DNA of 56,691 nt from Suilimivivens sp963618065 (GCA_963618065.1 CAVERH010000014.1:1-56691); one strand, 5' to 3'; positions 26,819 to 35,861 are shown, counted from the first letter of the stretch. The notes: generated from the sequence alone by a model not told the origin. Numbers and translations are program-made.

Positions 26819-27580
26819 ATGAGTGAGACTTTATTACAGATGAATCATATCAGAAAGCATTTCGGTGACCTGCATGTACTGGAGGACATTTCCTTAGAGG
26901 TACACCGCGGAGAGGTGGTTTCGATTATCGGACCGTCCGGCTCCGGAAAGTCCACGCTCCTTCGATGTGCGACATTACTTGAAAGGATGGATGGGGGAGA
27001 GCTCATTTATCTTGGAGAAGCAGCAGCGAAGGAAGAAAATGGAAAGTGCGTATATGCCTCCAGGGCGAAATTAAAGCAGATTCGGAAGTATTTTGGACTG
27101 GTCTTCCAGAATTTCAATCTGTTTCCGCATTATACCGTATTGAAGAATATTACAGACGCCCCCGTCTGTGTCGATAAAGTACCGAAGGAAGAGGCCGTGG
27201 AAAGAGCAAAGAAGCTTTTAGAGCAGCTCGGGCTTGCCGATAAGACAGATGCCTATCCGTGCCAGCTTTCCGGAGGGCAGCAGCAGAGAGTTTCGATTGC
27301 AAGGGCGCTGGCCCTGCAGCCCCAGATTCTCTTTTTTGATGAACCGACTTCCGCACTCGACCCCGAGCTTACGGTGGAGGTGCTTAAGGTTATTAAGGAA
27401 CTGGCAAAGCAGCATATGACCATGATCATTGTCACACATGAAATGCAATTTGCCAGAGAGGTATCGGACAAGATTATTTTCATGGAAGACGGTCATATTA
27501 AGCTGCAGGGAACTCCGAAAGAGATCTTTGCTTCGGAAAATGAACGGGTGAAGGAATTTATCGGAAAGCTGAACGCCTGA
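26819..27580 (+). CDS. amino-acid ABC transporter ATP-binding protein
   Basis: 253 aa GlnQ-type ATPase. Walker A GPSGSGKST, Q-loop FQNFNLF, signature LSGGQQQRV, Walker B ILFFDEPTSALDPE, and H-loop VTHEM. A segment of about 16 residues between Walker A and the Q-loop (GEAAAKEENGKCVYAS) is a common variant. Last gene of the transporter operon; ribosome binding site AGGAGG. Confidence 0.96.
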   Translation: MSETLLQMNHIRKHFGDLHVLEDISLEVHRGEVVSIIGPSGSGKSTLLRCATLLERMDGGELIYLGEAAAKEENGKCVYASRAKLKQIRKYFGLVFQNFNLFPHYTVLKNITDAPVCVDKVPKEEAVERAKKLLEQLGLADKTDAYPCQLSGGQQQRVSIARALALQPQILFFDEPTSALDPELTVEVLKVIKELAKQHMTMIIVTHEMQFAREVSDKIIFMEDGHIKLQGTPKEIFASENERVKEFIGKLNA

Positions 27581-27644
27581 TCGGATGTTATTGCCTGTGA
27601 AGAACATTGGAAAATCGATGTTTCTTTTCAGATATACAAACTTT

Positions 27645-27783
27645 GTAACTATTCAGAACTACATTCGCCATATAAAATTACTATTCTGTTTGAATGCAAG
27701 CATAAACTCAAAAATGATCCACTGGATCATTTTCTCATATGCATGGCAACAGAAAGCAATTTTGCATGGCTCTGAATAGTTAC
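27645..27783. repeat. 139-bp terminal-inverted-repeat element
   Basis: Left end GTAACTATTCAGA, right end TCTGAATAGTTAC: perfect inverted termini of the same family as the 133-bp elements. The inside contains AAAAATGATCC-ACT-GGATCATTTT and an ATTTTGCATGGC block, different from the 133-bp type. Fills most of the 233-bp gap before purC; part recurs at 26079-26135. Confidence 0.85.
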
Positions 27784-27813
27784 CAAACTTTCACGCACGA
27801 ATGGAGGATAATC

Positions 27814-28521
27814 ATGAAAAAAATGGAACAGCTTTATGAAGGAAAGGCAAAGAAGGTATTTGCAACAGAGGATCCGGATGTTGTTATCGTGGATTACAAG
27901 GATGATGCAACTGCTTTCAACGGCGAAAAGAAGGGAACCATCGTAGGAAAGGGTGCCATCAACAACCGTATGACCAATCACGTATTTAAGCTCCTGGAAA
28001 AGGAAGGGGTACCGACCCATCTGATCGAGGAACTGAGTGACCGTGAAACAGCTGTAAAGAAGGTCGACATTGTACCTTTAGAGGTTATTATCCGTAATGT
28101 GGCTGCAGGAAGCTTCAGCAAGCGTCTTGGAGTACCGGAGGGAACCCCCTTTAAAGAGCCCACCATTGAGTTCAGTTATAAAAATGATGCTTTGGGCGAT
28201 CCGCTGATTAACAGCTACTTCGCTGTTGCCCTGGGACTTGCTACCTGGGAGGAGATCGACGTTATTAAGAAGTATGCTTTTAAGGTAAATGAAGTATTAA
28301 AGGATTATTTCCTTCAGGCAGATATCAAACTCATTGACTTCAAGATCGAGTTTGGACGTTTCCATGGAGAAATCCTGTTAGCAGATGAAGTATCTCCGGA
28401 TACCTGCCGTCTGTGGGATGTGAACACCAATGAGAAGCTGGACAAGGATCGTTTCCGTCGTGACCTTGGAAATGTAGAAGAAGCTTACAACGAAGTATTC
28501 AAGAGACTTGGACTGGCATAG
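27814..28521 (+). CDS. purC: phosphoribosylaminoimidazole-succinocarboxamide synthase
   Basis: SAICAR synthase, 235 aa, adds aspartate to CAIR with ATP in purine synthesis. N-terminal QLYEGKAKKVF, EVIIRNVAAGSFSKR, IDFKIEFGR and LADEVSPDTCRLWD are signature segments. Start ATG 27814 with GGAGG at 27803-27807; the frame extends upstream into the repeat, which is discounted. First gene of the purC-purB-purF-like cluster. Confidence 0.97.
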   Translation: MKKMEQLYEGKAKKVFATEDPDVVIVDYKDDATAFNGEKKGTIVGKGAINNRMTNHVFKLLEKEGVPTHLIEELSDRETAVKKVDIVPLEVIIRNVAAGSFSKRLGVPEGTPFKEPTIEFSYKNDALGDPLINSYFAVALGLATWEEIDVIKKYAFKVNEVLKDYFLQADIKLIDFKIEFGRFHGEILLADEVSPDTCRLWDVNTNEKLDKDRFRRDLGNVEEAYNEVFKRLGLA

Positions 28522-28531
28522 GAGGAGGGGA

Positions 28532-29983
28532 ATGAGTACAGACAGATATGTAAGCCCTTTGTCAGAGCGTTATGCAAGTAAGGACATGCAGTATATCTTT
28601 TCTCCGGATATGAAGTTCCGCACCTGGCGTAAGCTCTGGATTGCACTGGCAGAGACCGAGATGGAATTAGGACTTTCCCAGGATGGAAAGCCGGTCATTA
28701 CCAGAGAACAGATTGACGAATTAAAGAGTCATGCCGATGACATCAACTATGATGTGGCAAAGGCAAGAGAAAAGGAAGTGCGCCACGATGTCATGAGCCA
28801 TGTTTATGCTTACGGACAGCAGTGTCCGAAGGCTGCCGGCATTATCCACCTTGGCGCAACAAGCTGCTATGTGGGCGATAATACCGATATTATCGTGATG
28901 ACGGAAGCACTCCGTCTTGTGAAGAAAAAGCTCGTTAATGTATTAAAAGAGCTTGCAGACTTCGCAGACAAATACAAAGCACAGCCGACACTGGCCTTTA
29001 CCCATTTCCAGCCGGCACAGCCGACTACTGTTGGAAAGCGTGCCACCTTATGGATGCAGGAATTCTGCCTGGATCTTGAGGATCTTGACCATGTGCTTTC
29101 TGGCATGAAGCTCCTTGGCTCCAAGGGAACCACAGGAACCCAGGCTTCTTTCCTGGAGCTGTTTAACGGCGATCAGGAGACCATCGATAAGATTGATCCG
29201 ATGATAGCACAGAAGATGGGCTTTAAGGAATGTTATCCGGTTTCCGGACAGACCTATTCCCGTAAGGTGGATACGAGAGTTGCCAATGTCCTTGCCGGAA
29301 TTGCAGCCAGTGCCCATAAGATGTCCAACGACATCCGTCTGCTGCAGCATCTTAAGGAAGTGGAAGAGCCGTTTGAAAAGAACCAGATCGGATCTTCTGC
29401 CATGGCTTATAAGAGAAACCCGATGAGAAGTGAACGGATTGCATCTCTTTCCCGTTACGTGATGATTGATGCGCTGAATCCGGCAATTACTTCTGCAACC
29501 CAGTGGTTTGAGCGTACATTGGATGATTCGGCCAATAAGAGACTATCCATTCCGGAAGCGTTCCTTGCAATTGACGGAATCCTGGATCTGTGTCTTAATG
29601 TTGTCGATGGACTGGTGGTTTATCCGAAGGTCATTGAGAAGCATATGTTAAGCGAACTTCCGTTTATGGCAACCGAGAATATCATGATGGATGCTGTAAA
29701 GATGGGGGGAAACCGTCAGGAGCTGCATGAAAAGATCCGTGAGCTATCCATGGAAGCCGGTAAAAATGTGAAGCAGGAAGGCAAAGAGAACAATCTCCTG
29801 GAGCTGATTGCAGCAGATCCTGAATTCCATATGACCCTTGAAGACTTGCAGAAGACTATGGAACCGTCCCGTTATGTGGGTCGTTCCAGCGAACAGGTAG
29901 AAGCGTTCTTAAGAAAGGTGATTTCGCCGATCTTGCAGGATAACAGGGATCTACTTGGCGTAAAGGTTGAGATCAACGTTTAA
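28532..29983 (+). CDS. purB: adenylosuccinate lyase
   Basis: 483 aa. Fumarase-superfamily enzyme that releases fumarate from SAICAR (the purC product) and from adenylosuccinate. Signature loop GSSAMAYKRNPMRSE, TSCYVGDN and FTHFQPAQPTT are present. ATG 28532 sits behind GGAGGAGGGG; the TTG at 28508 overlaps purC and is rejected. Confidence 0.97.
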   Translation: MSTDRYVSPLSERYASKDMQYIFSPDMKFRTWRKLWIALAETEMELGLSQDGKPVITREQIDELKSHADDINYDVAKAREKEVRHDVMSHVYAYGQQCPKAAGIIHLGATSCYVGDNTDIIVMTEALRLVKKKLVNVLKELADFADKYKAQPTLAFTHFQPAQPTTVGKRATLWMQEFCLDLEDLDHVLSGMKLLGSKGTTGTQASFLELFNGDQETIDKIDPMIAQKMGFKECYPVSGQTYSRKVDTRVANVLAGIAASAHKMSNDIRLLQHLKEVEEPFEKNQIGSSAMAYKRNPMRSERIASLSRYVMIDALNPAITSATQWFERTLDDSANKRLSIPEAFLAIDGILDLCLNVVDGLVVYPKVIEKHMLSELPFMATENIMMDAVKMGGNRQELHEKIRELSMEAGKNVKQEGKENNLLELIAADPEFHMTLEDLQKTMEPSRYVGRSSEQVEAFLRKVISPILQDNRDLLGVKVEINV

Positions 29984-30022
29984 ATCATGAGGGTGATTTT
30001 AAGGAAAGGAAAATAATTTAAT

Positions 30023-31429
30023 ATGGGTGGATTTTTTGGCGTAGCGTCAAAGAAGGATTGCGTGTTTGATTTGTTTTTCGGTACGGACTACCATTCCCAT
30101 CTGGGGACCAGAAGAGCAGGTATGGCCGTATATAATAAAGAGACCGGTTTTGAAAGAGCGATTCACAATATTGAGAATGCGCCTTTCCGAACCAAGTTTG
30201 ACAAAGATGTAAATGAAATGCAGGGTTATCTGGGAATCGGCTGTATTTCAGACTATGAACCACAGCCTCTGCTTGTGCGTTCCCACCATGGCACGTATGC
30301 AATTATGACCGTCGGTAAGATCAATAACATGGAAGCCATTGCAGAGGAACTGTTTTCTACGGGACATTCCCATTTCCTTGAAATGAGCGGTGGGGACATC
30401 AATGCAACCGAGCTTGTGGCAGCCATTATCAATCAGAAGGACAATCTGATTGAAGGTCTGCAGTATGTGCAGGAAATAATCGATGGCTCCATGACGGTGG
30501 TATTGCTGACACCTAAGGGAATTTATGCTTCCAGAGACCGGCTCGGGCGAACTCCGGTTGTAGTTGGAAAGAAGGAGGATGCTTACTGTATTTCCTTTGA
30601 AAGCTTTGCCTATCTGAACCTTGGTTATGTGGATGAAAAGGAGTTAGGCCCCGGAGAAATCGTCATTGTAACGCCGGAATCGGTAACGACTCTGGTTTCA
30701 CCCGGTAAGGATATGAAGATCTGTACTTTTCTCTGGGTATATTACGGTTATCCGTCTTCCTCCTACGAGGGCATCAGTGTAGAGAAGATGCGTTACAACT
30801 GTGGTGCTCTTCTTGCGAAGAGGGACGATGCGCATCCGGATAATGTAGCCGGTGTTCCGGATTCGGGTGTGGCACATGCGATCGGATACTCCAATGCGTC
30901 AGGAATTCCCTTTTCCAGACCGTTTATCAAGTATACGCCGACCTGGCCGCGTTCCTTTATGCCGACAATCCAGAGCCAGCGTAATATGATTGCAAAGATG
31001 AAGCTGATCCCGGTACATGACCTGATTCAGGACAAGAGTCTTCTGCTGATTGACGATTCCATTGTGCGTGGTACACAGCTTCGGGAAACGACCGAATTCC
31101 TGTACCAGAGTGGGGCAAGAGAGGTACATATCCGCACGGCATGTCCACCGTTATTATATGGATGTAAATACCTGAATTTCTCCCGTTCTTCTTCTGAGAT
31201 GGAACTGATTACCAGAAGAACGATTAAGGAAATGACAGGAAATGCAGCTAATGTGAATTTAAGCGCCTATTCCAATCCGGACTCTCCGGAATATCAGGAG
31301 ATGGTAAAGCGAATCGGGGTACAGCTGAATTTTACTTCCTTACGGTTCCACCGTCTCGATGACATGATTGAATCCGTTGGAATCGACCGCTGCAGGCTTT
31401 GTACCTACTGCTGGGACGGTAAGGAATAA
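30023..31429 (+). CDS. PurF-like amidophosphoribosyltransferase paralogue lacking the catalytic Cys
   Basis: 468 aa. The C-terminal half has the PRPP-binding loop LLLIDDSIVRGTQ (near 338-350), VPDSGVAHAIGYS, and a cysteine-rich end (CRLCTYCW). The N-terminal half keeps the Ntn glutamine-amidotransferase fold (RRAGMAVYNK, GYLGIGCISDY) but starts MGGFFGVAS, where PurF has Met-Cys-Gly: the nucleophilic N-terminal cysteine is glycine here. By family knowledge, such a protein should not hydrolyse glutamine and might use ammonia or have another role. It lies between purB and thyX. I therefore do not give the symbol purF. Confidence 0.85.
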   Translation: MGGFFGVASKKDCVFDLFFGTDYHSHLGTRRAGMAVYNKETGFERAIHNIENAPFRTKFDKDVNEMQGYLGIGCISDYEPQPLLVRSHHGTYAIMTVGKINNMEAIAEELFSTGHSHFLEMSGGDINATELVAAIINQKDNLIEGLQYVQEIIDGSMTVVLLTPKGIYASRDRLGRTPVVVGKKEDAYCISFESFAYLNLGYVDEKELGPGEIVIVTPESVTTLVSPGKDMKICTFLWVYYGYPSSSYEGISVEKMRYNCGALLAKRDDAHPDNVAGVPDSGVAHAIGYSNASGIPFSRPFIKYTPTWPRSFMPTIQSQRNMIAKMKLIPVHDLIQDKSLLLIDDSIVRGTQLRETTEFLYQSGAREVHIRTACPPLLYGCKYLNFSRSSSEMELITRRTIKEMTGNAANVNLSAYSNPDSPEYQEMVKRIGVQLNFTSLRFHRLDDMIESVGIDRCRLCTYCWDGKE

Positions 31430-31471
31430 GAGAAGTACAGAACAAAAAACTAACGGAGAGAAGAGAGCAGG

Positions 31472-32158
31472 ATGGGAAAGATCATAATTCAAAATGAAAC
31501 CACAAAGGATCCAATCAGTCTGATCGGGCGTGAAGCCGGTGTATGCTGGGGAGCCGACATCACGAAAGAAGACCGTAACTATAAGAGAGGTCTGGACTGC
31601 CTTTCTTCCGGACATGGAAGAACCTGGGAGTATCCGCAGGTTTACATGATTCTCGAAGGATATTCTGCAAGAGTGATCCGTGAATTATATACCCACATCG
31701 GAGGCAGCCCGACACGACTGCAGGCTTCTACCAGATATATCAATTATCAGAAGGGCTTTCCGTATGTGACGCCACCGACTATCGCCGGTAACGAAGAGGC
31801 GAAAGCGATTTATGATCATGCCATGGAAGAGATTCTTACGGCAATGCAGAAATTAGAAGCAATGGAGCTGCCGCGTGAGGATGTGGGCATGCTTCTTCCG
31901 CTTGGAATGGAAAGCAAGGTGGTACTTCGTACCAATTTAAGGAATCTCGTGGATATGTCCCATCAGAGACTCTGTACGAGAGCATATTGGGAGTTCCGCC
32001 AGTTAATGAATGATATGAAGACGGAGCTCAGTAATTATTCGGAGGAGTGGAAGTTCTTAACCGAGAATTACTTCCAGCCAAAGTGCGAGGTTACAGGATT
32101 CTGTACCGAGACAAAGTGTTGTGGACGCAAGCCGAAGAAGGAATCACTAGAAAATTGA
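31472..32158 (+). CDS. thyX: flavin-dependent thymidylate synthase, divergent
   Basis: 228 aa. ThyX makes dTMP from dUMP using FAD. The family region RVIRELYTHIGG...RLQASTRYINY is present, and S-T-R-Y matches the end of the RHRxxSxNxxSxRY motif, but its RHR part reads IGG and the Asn reads Leu, so it is a divergent form. A cysteine cluster near the C-terminus (PKCEVTGFCTETKCCG) is also characteristic of this clostridial type, as I recall. Located 42 bases after the PurF-like gene. Confidence 0.8.
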   Translation: MGKIIIQNETTKDPISLIGREAGVCWGADITKEDRNYKRGLDCLSSGHGRTWEYPQVYMILEGYSARVIRELYTHIGGSPTRLQASTRYINYQKGFPYVTPPTIAGNEEAKAIYDHAMEEILTAMQKLEAMELPREDVGMLLPLGMESKVVLRTNLRNLVDMSHQRLCTRAYWEFRQLMNDMKTELSNYSEEWKFLTENYFQPKCEVTGFCTETKCCGRKPKKESLEN

Positions 32159-32215
32159 GTTTTTACTGCAATTTATTGTTTCAAATAAATCTGTGGAAGT
32201 CTATTTGGAAACTGG

Positions 32216-32244
32216 TTGACATGTGGAATACAGCGTGTTAATCT
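32216..32244 (+). promoter_or_regulatory. promoter of the attenuator RNA
   Basis: TTGACA (32216-32221), 17-base spacer, TAATCT (32239-32244). Transcription would start near 32251, giving a leader of about 220 nucleotides to the terminator. Confidence 0.75.
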
Positions 32245-32281
32245 ATCCTTTGTAGAACTTTATGAAGTCAGGGAGTTTTGT

Positions 32282-32347
32282 ATGAATCAGAGTAAACTTA
32301 CCAATCAGGCATACCTTTATTATTACGTAAGGCGTATTCGCTTGTAA
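32282..32347 (+). CDS. 21-aa leader peptide of a putative attenuator
   Basis: ATG 32282 follows AGGGAG with good spacing and encodes 21 residues: MNQSKLTNQ, then AYLYYYVRRIRL, then TAA. The C-terminal half has three tyrosines in a row and an Arg-Arg-Ile-Arg ending. Two readings are possible: tyrosine-starvation sensing (YLYYY), or drug-dependent ribosome arrest at an Arg-x-Arg motif, as known for macrolide-sensing leaders. Ten bases after the stop begins the first of the competing hairpins. Too short for a general gene; function is inferred from context. Confidence 0.65.
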   Translation: MNQSKLTNQAYLYYYVRRIRL

Positions 32348-32356
32348 CAGCAGTTC

Positions 32357-32470
32357 CTGCACAGTTATAAGCAATAGGTCTTATATGTCTGTGCAGATTT
32401 CAAGGTGAGTTTCAGAGAAGAAAACGTGAAATTTTGGCATCAGACATAGAAGTGTCTGGTGCCTTTTATT
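32357..32470 (+). promoter_or_regulatory. competing attenuator hairpins and terminator
   Basis: Hairpin 1:2 is CTGCACAG (32357-32364) with CTGTGCAG (32389-32396), reinforced by ATAAG/CTTAT inside. The terminator 3:4 is GGCATCAGACA (32436-32446) with TGTCTGGTGCC (32453-32463) and a T-rich tail. TATGTCTG (32384-32391) is perfectly complementary to CAGACATA (32441-32448), giving an antiterminator 2:3 that excludes both. A ribosome stalled at the leader's end would mask arm 1 and favour read-through toward the acyl-CoA synthetase gene. Confidence 0.75.
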
Positions 32471-32485
32471 TATGGAGTAATTTCC

Positions 32486-32514
32486 TTGACAAATATGGGA
32501 TACAAAGGTATACT
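32486..32514 (+). promoter_or_regulatory. strong sigma-A promoter before the acyl-CoA synthetase gene
   Basis: TTGACA (32486-32491), 17-base spacer, TATACT (32509-32514): near consensus. It lies downstream of the attenuator's terminator, so the synthetase has its own start and does not depend on read-through. Confidence 0.85.
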
Positions 32515-32602
32515 TCAATAGGTAAAAGCGTTAAAGCATAAAAGAATGACATGATGGAGTATACACAACAAAAAGATTTATCGAACGACAAAGGAGCGGA
32601 AA

Positions 32603-34240
32603 ATGACAATTGTAGATGTGTTGGAGCAGAACAGCAGAAGTTATGGGGATGAGGTCTGTCTGGTAGAAATTAATCCGGAGGTCAAAGAGGTCCGGAGGGT
32701 TACCTGGAAGGAATATGAACTGATCGAGCCAAACCCGATGACACATTATCGCCGGGAGATTACCTGGAGGGTGTTTGATGAAAAGGCAAACCGGTTTGCC
32801 AACCTGCTGATTTCAAGAGGCATTAAGAAGGGGGACAAGGTGGCAATTCTGTTAATGAACTGTCTGGAATGGCTGCCGATTTATTTTGGAATTCTGAAAA
32901 CGGGAGCATTAGCTGTTCCGCTGAACTTCCGTTATGCGCCGGATGAAATTCAGTATTGCGTAGAAAAGGCCGAGGCAGATGTGCTGGTATTCGGTCCTGC
33001 ATTTATCGGACGTGTGGAAGAGATTGCTGATGAAATCAGCCGCAACCGCTTATTGTTCTTCGTAGGAGATCATTGTCCGACCTTTGCCGAGGATTACAAT
33101 TCATTGACATCAAACTGTTCCAGTGTGGCACCGAAGGTACACCTTACGGAGCAGGATGATGCAGCAATTTATTTTTCCTCCGGAACAACAGGATTCCCGA
33201 AGGCGATCTTACATAATCATGAAAGCTTGATCCACGCCTGCCGTGTCGAACAGAATCATCATGGACAGACCAGGGACGATGTGTTCCTGTGTATCCCTCC
33301 GTTATATCATACGGGTGCGAAGATGCACTGGTTCGGTTCTCTTTTGTCCGGAAGCAAGGCAGTTCTGTTAAAGGGAACCAAGCCGGAATACATATTGGAT
33401 GCCGTATCCAAAGAAAAATGTACGATTGTATGGCTCTTAGTTCCGTGGGCGCAGGATATTCTGGAGGCGTTGGACAGTGGAAGAGTGAAGCTGGAGGATT
33501 ATGATCTATCTCACTGGAGGTTGATGCATATCGGCGCACAGCCCGTACCGCCGAGTCTGATCAAGCACTGGAAGCGTTACTTCCCGAATCATCAGTATGA
33601 TACCAATTATGGCTTAAGTGAGTCCATCGGTCCCGGATGCGTTCATCTGGGAGTAGAAAATATCGATAAGGTTGGTGCAATCGGAAAACCGGGCTTTGGC
33701 TGGAAGGTTAAGATTGTGGATGAGCAACGGAATGAGATTCCGCAGGGAGAGGTTGGCGAACTTGCTGTTAAGGGTCCTGGTGTAATGACCTGCTATTACA
33801 ATGATGAAGAAGCAACGAAGGAAGTCATGGATGATGAAGGCTGGCTTTATACCGGAGACATGGCACAGATGGATGAGGACGGTTTCATCTTTCTGGTAGA
33901 TCGTAAGAAGGATGTCATTATCAGTGGCGGGGAGAACATTTATCCGGTACAGATCGAGGATTTCCTGCGCAACATTGATGCAGTCCATGATGTGGCAGTC
34001 ATTGGTATTCCGGATAAGCGTCTGGGAGAGACAACCCTTGCTGTGATTGAGCTGAAGCCGGACAAAACCTGTACAGAGGAAGAAGTCAATGAGTTCTGTC
34101 AGAAGCTTCCCCGTTACAAACGGCCGCATAAAATTGTATTTGCAGAAATTCCGAGAAATCCTACCGGTAAGATTGAAAAGCCGAAGCTTCGTGAACAGTA
34201 TTGCGGAATGCGTCTGGTAGAAGCACAGAACCGTGGCTGA
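32603..34240 (+). CDS. AMP-dependent acyl-CoA synthetase (class I adenylate-forming)
   Basis: 545 aa. P-loop YFSSGTTGFPKA near residue 190, NYGLSES, WLYTGDMAQMDEDGF, DRKKDVIISGGENIYP and the C-terminal lysine motif PTGKIEKPKL are all present, so it should activate a carboxylic acid as acyl-AMP and then acyl-CoA. The substrate is unknown; the overall pattern is like medium/long-chain or carnitine-type ligases. The next gene is a sodium/solute symporter 82 bases on, so the pair may take up and activate the same acid. Confidence 0.92.
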   Translation: MTIVDVLEQNSRSYGDEVCLVEINPEVKEVRRVTWKEYELIEPNPMTHYRREITWRVFDEKANRFANLLISRGIKKGDKVAILLMNCLEWLPIYFGILKTGALAVPLNFRYAPDEIQYCVEKAEADVLVFGPAFIGRVEEIADEISRNRLLFFVGDHCPTFAEDYNSLTSNCSSVAPKVHLTEQDDAAIYFSSGTTGFPKAILHNHESLIHACRVEQNHHGQTRDDVFLCIPPLYHTGAKMHWFGSLLSGSKAVLLKGTKPEYILDAVSKEKCTIVWLLVPWAQDILEALDSGRVKLEDYDLSHWRLMHIGAQPVPPSLIKHWKRYFPNHQYDTNYGLSESIGPGCVHLGVENIDKVGAIGKPGFGWKVKIVDEQRNEIPQGEVGELAVKGPGVMTCYYNDEEATKEVMDDEGWLYTGDMAQMDEDGFIFLVDRKKDVIISGGENIYPVQIEDFLRNIDAVHDVAVIGIPDKRLGETTLAVIELKPDKTCTEEEVNEFCQKLPRYKRPHKIVFAEIPRNPTGKIEKPKLREQYCGMRLVEAQNRG

Positions 34241-34322
34241 TACAGGTTTCGTTTAACATTGTTCTGCTATGCGGTTTACATAACTAAAAAGAGAACATAG
34301 AAAGGCAAAAGAGGAGAGAGTT

Positions 34323-35861
34323 ATGATTATCAAAATAGCAATGCTCGTGGTATTTTTCGGAATCATGCTGGCAATTGGTTTTTACTGTAGAAAGCATGCA
34401 ACAGATGTAAATGGATTCGTACTTGGCGGAAGGAGCGTCGGTCCGTGGCTTACAGCCTTTGCTTACGGAACCTCATACTTTTCGGCAGTTATTTTCATAG
34501 GATATGCCGGTCAGTTCGGATGGAAATACGGAATTGCTTCGACTTGGATCGGAATTGGGAATGCATTGCTGGGCTCGATGCTTGCCTGGGTGGTTTTAGG
34601 AAGAAGAACCCGTGTTATGACACAGCACTTAGACAGTGCGACCATGCCGGAATTTTTTGGCACACGTTTCCAGTCCAAGAATTTAAAGATTGCGGCATCC
34701 GTGATCGTATTTGTATTTTTGATTCCTTATACGGCATCGCTTTATAATGGATTATCCAGATTGTTTGGAATGGCGTTTCATATTGATTATGCGGTCTGTA
34801 TTCTTGTCATGGCAGTACTGACAGGTGTCTATGTGGTAGCAGGCGGTTATATGGCAACGGCAATCAATGATTTCCTGCAGGGACTTATCATGCTGTTCGG
34901 TATTGTTGTGGTAATTGCAGCTGTATTAAAAAGCAACGGTGGTTTCCTGGAAGCCTTGAATGGACTAGCCAATGTAGAAGATGCGGCAGTATCTGCGCAG
35001 CCCGGTGTGTTTGCGTCCTTCTTTGGGCCGGATCCACTTAATCTGCTTTGTGTGGTTGTATTGACATCTCTTGGAACCTGGGGACTTCCGCAGATGGTGC
35101 AGAAGTTCTATGCGATTAAGAGTGAAGCTTCTATCAAAAAGGGAACCATTATTTCTACCTTATTTGCTGTTGTGGTATCCGGAGGATGCTATTTCCTTGG
35201 CGGATTCGGAAGGCTGTACAGCGGTCAGATTGACATCGCAGCAGACGGTTATGATGCCGTGATTCCGGCAATGCTTTCGAATCTCCCGGATCTTCTCATG
35301 GGACTTGTAGTGATTCTGGTACTATCCGCCTCCATGTCAACGTTATCTTCTCTTGTTATGGCATCGAGTTCAACACTGACGCTGGATGTATTAAAGGATC
35401 ATGTAGTGAAAGATATGGATGAAAAGAAGCAGGTGTTTATTATGCGGCTTCTGATTGTAGTATTTATTGCGATTTCCGTAGTGATTGCGATTGTACAGTA
35501 TAAGAGCAACGTGACCTTTATCGCACAGCTCATGGGAGTATCATGGGGTGCACTGGCAGGCGCATTTCTCGCACCGTTCCTGTATGGCTTATATTGGAAA
35601 AAGACAACCAGGGCTGCCTGCTATGTCAGCTTTGTATTTGGTGTCGGTGTGATGACACTGAATCTGTTCTTTAGAAGCGCATTCCCGACGGTATTACAGT
35701 CTCCGATTAATGCAGGAGCTTTCGCTATGGTGGCAGGACTGGTTCTTGTGCCGGTTGTCAGCCTTTTTACAAAAAAGCCGGAGAAAAAATGGGTAGAGGA
35801 CACCTTTGCCTGCTACGATCGTAAGATCGAGGTCCCGGTTAAACAGTCATTGAACGAGTAA
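34323..35861 (+). CDS. sodium:solute symporter (SSS family)
   Basis: 512 aa, about 13 membrane helices. N-terminal GFVLGGRSVGPWLTAFAYGTSYFSAVIFIG and central WGLPQMVQKFYAIK, LLVMA-type helix ASMSTLSSLVMASSS match the SSS (PutP/PanF-like) fold, including the sodium-site Ser/Thr in the last. Ribosome binding site GAGGAGAG. Its substrate is not readable from sequence; the upstream acyl-CoA synthetase suggests a carboxylate. Confidence 0.92.
   Translation: MIIKIAMLVVFFGIMLAIGFYCRKHATDVNGFVLGGRSVGPWLTAFAYGTSYFSAVIFIGYAGQFGWKYGIASTWIGIGNALLGSMLAWVVLGRRTRVMTQHLDSATMPEFFGTRFQSKNLKIAASVIVFVFLIPYTASLYNGLSRLFGMAFHIDYAVCILVMAVLTGVYVVAGGYMATAINDFLQGLIMLFGIVVVIAAVLKSNGGFLEALNGLANVEDAAVSAQPGVFASFFGPDPLNLLCVVVLTSLGTWGLPQMVQKFYAIKSEASIKKGTIISTLFAVVVSGGCYFLGGFGRLYSGQIDIAADGYDAVIPAMLSNLPDLLMGLVVILVLSASMSTLSSLVMASSSTLTLDVLKDHVVKDMDEKKQVFIMRLLIVVFIAISVVIAIVQYKSNVTFIAQLMGVSWGALAGAFLAPFLYGLYWKKTTRAACYVSFVFGVGVMTLNLFFRSAFPTVLQSPINAGAFAMVAGLVLVPVVSLFTKKPEKKWVEDTFACYDRKIEVPVKQSLNE

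Noticed and set aside
27581..27813. Purine riboswitch or PurR site before purC
   Set aside because: The gap is filled by the 139-bp repeat element; no purine aptamer core is visible.
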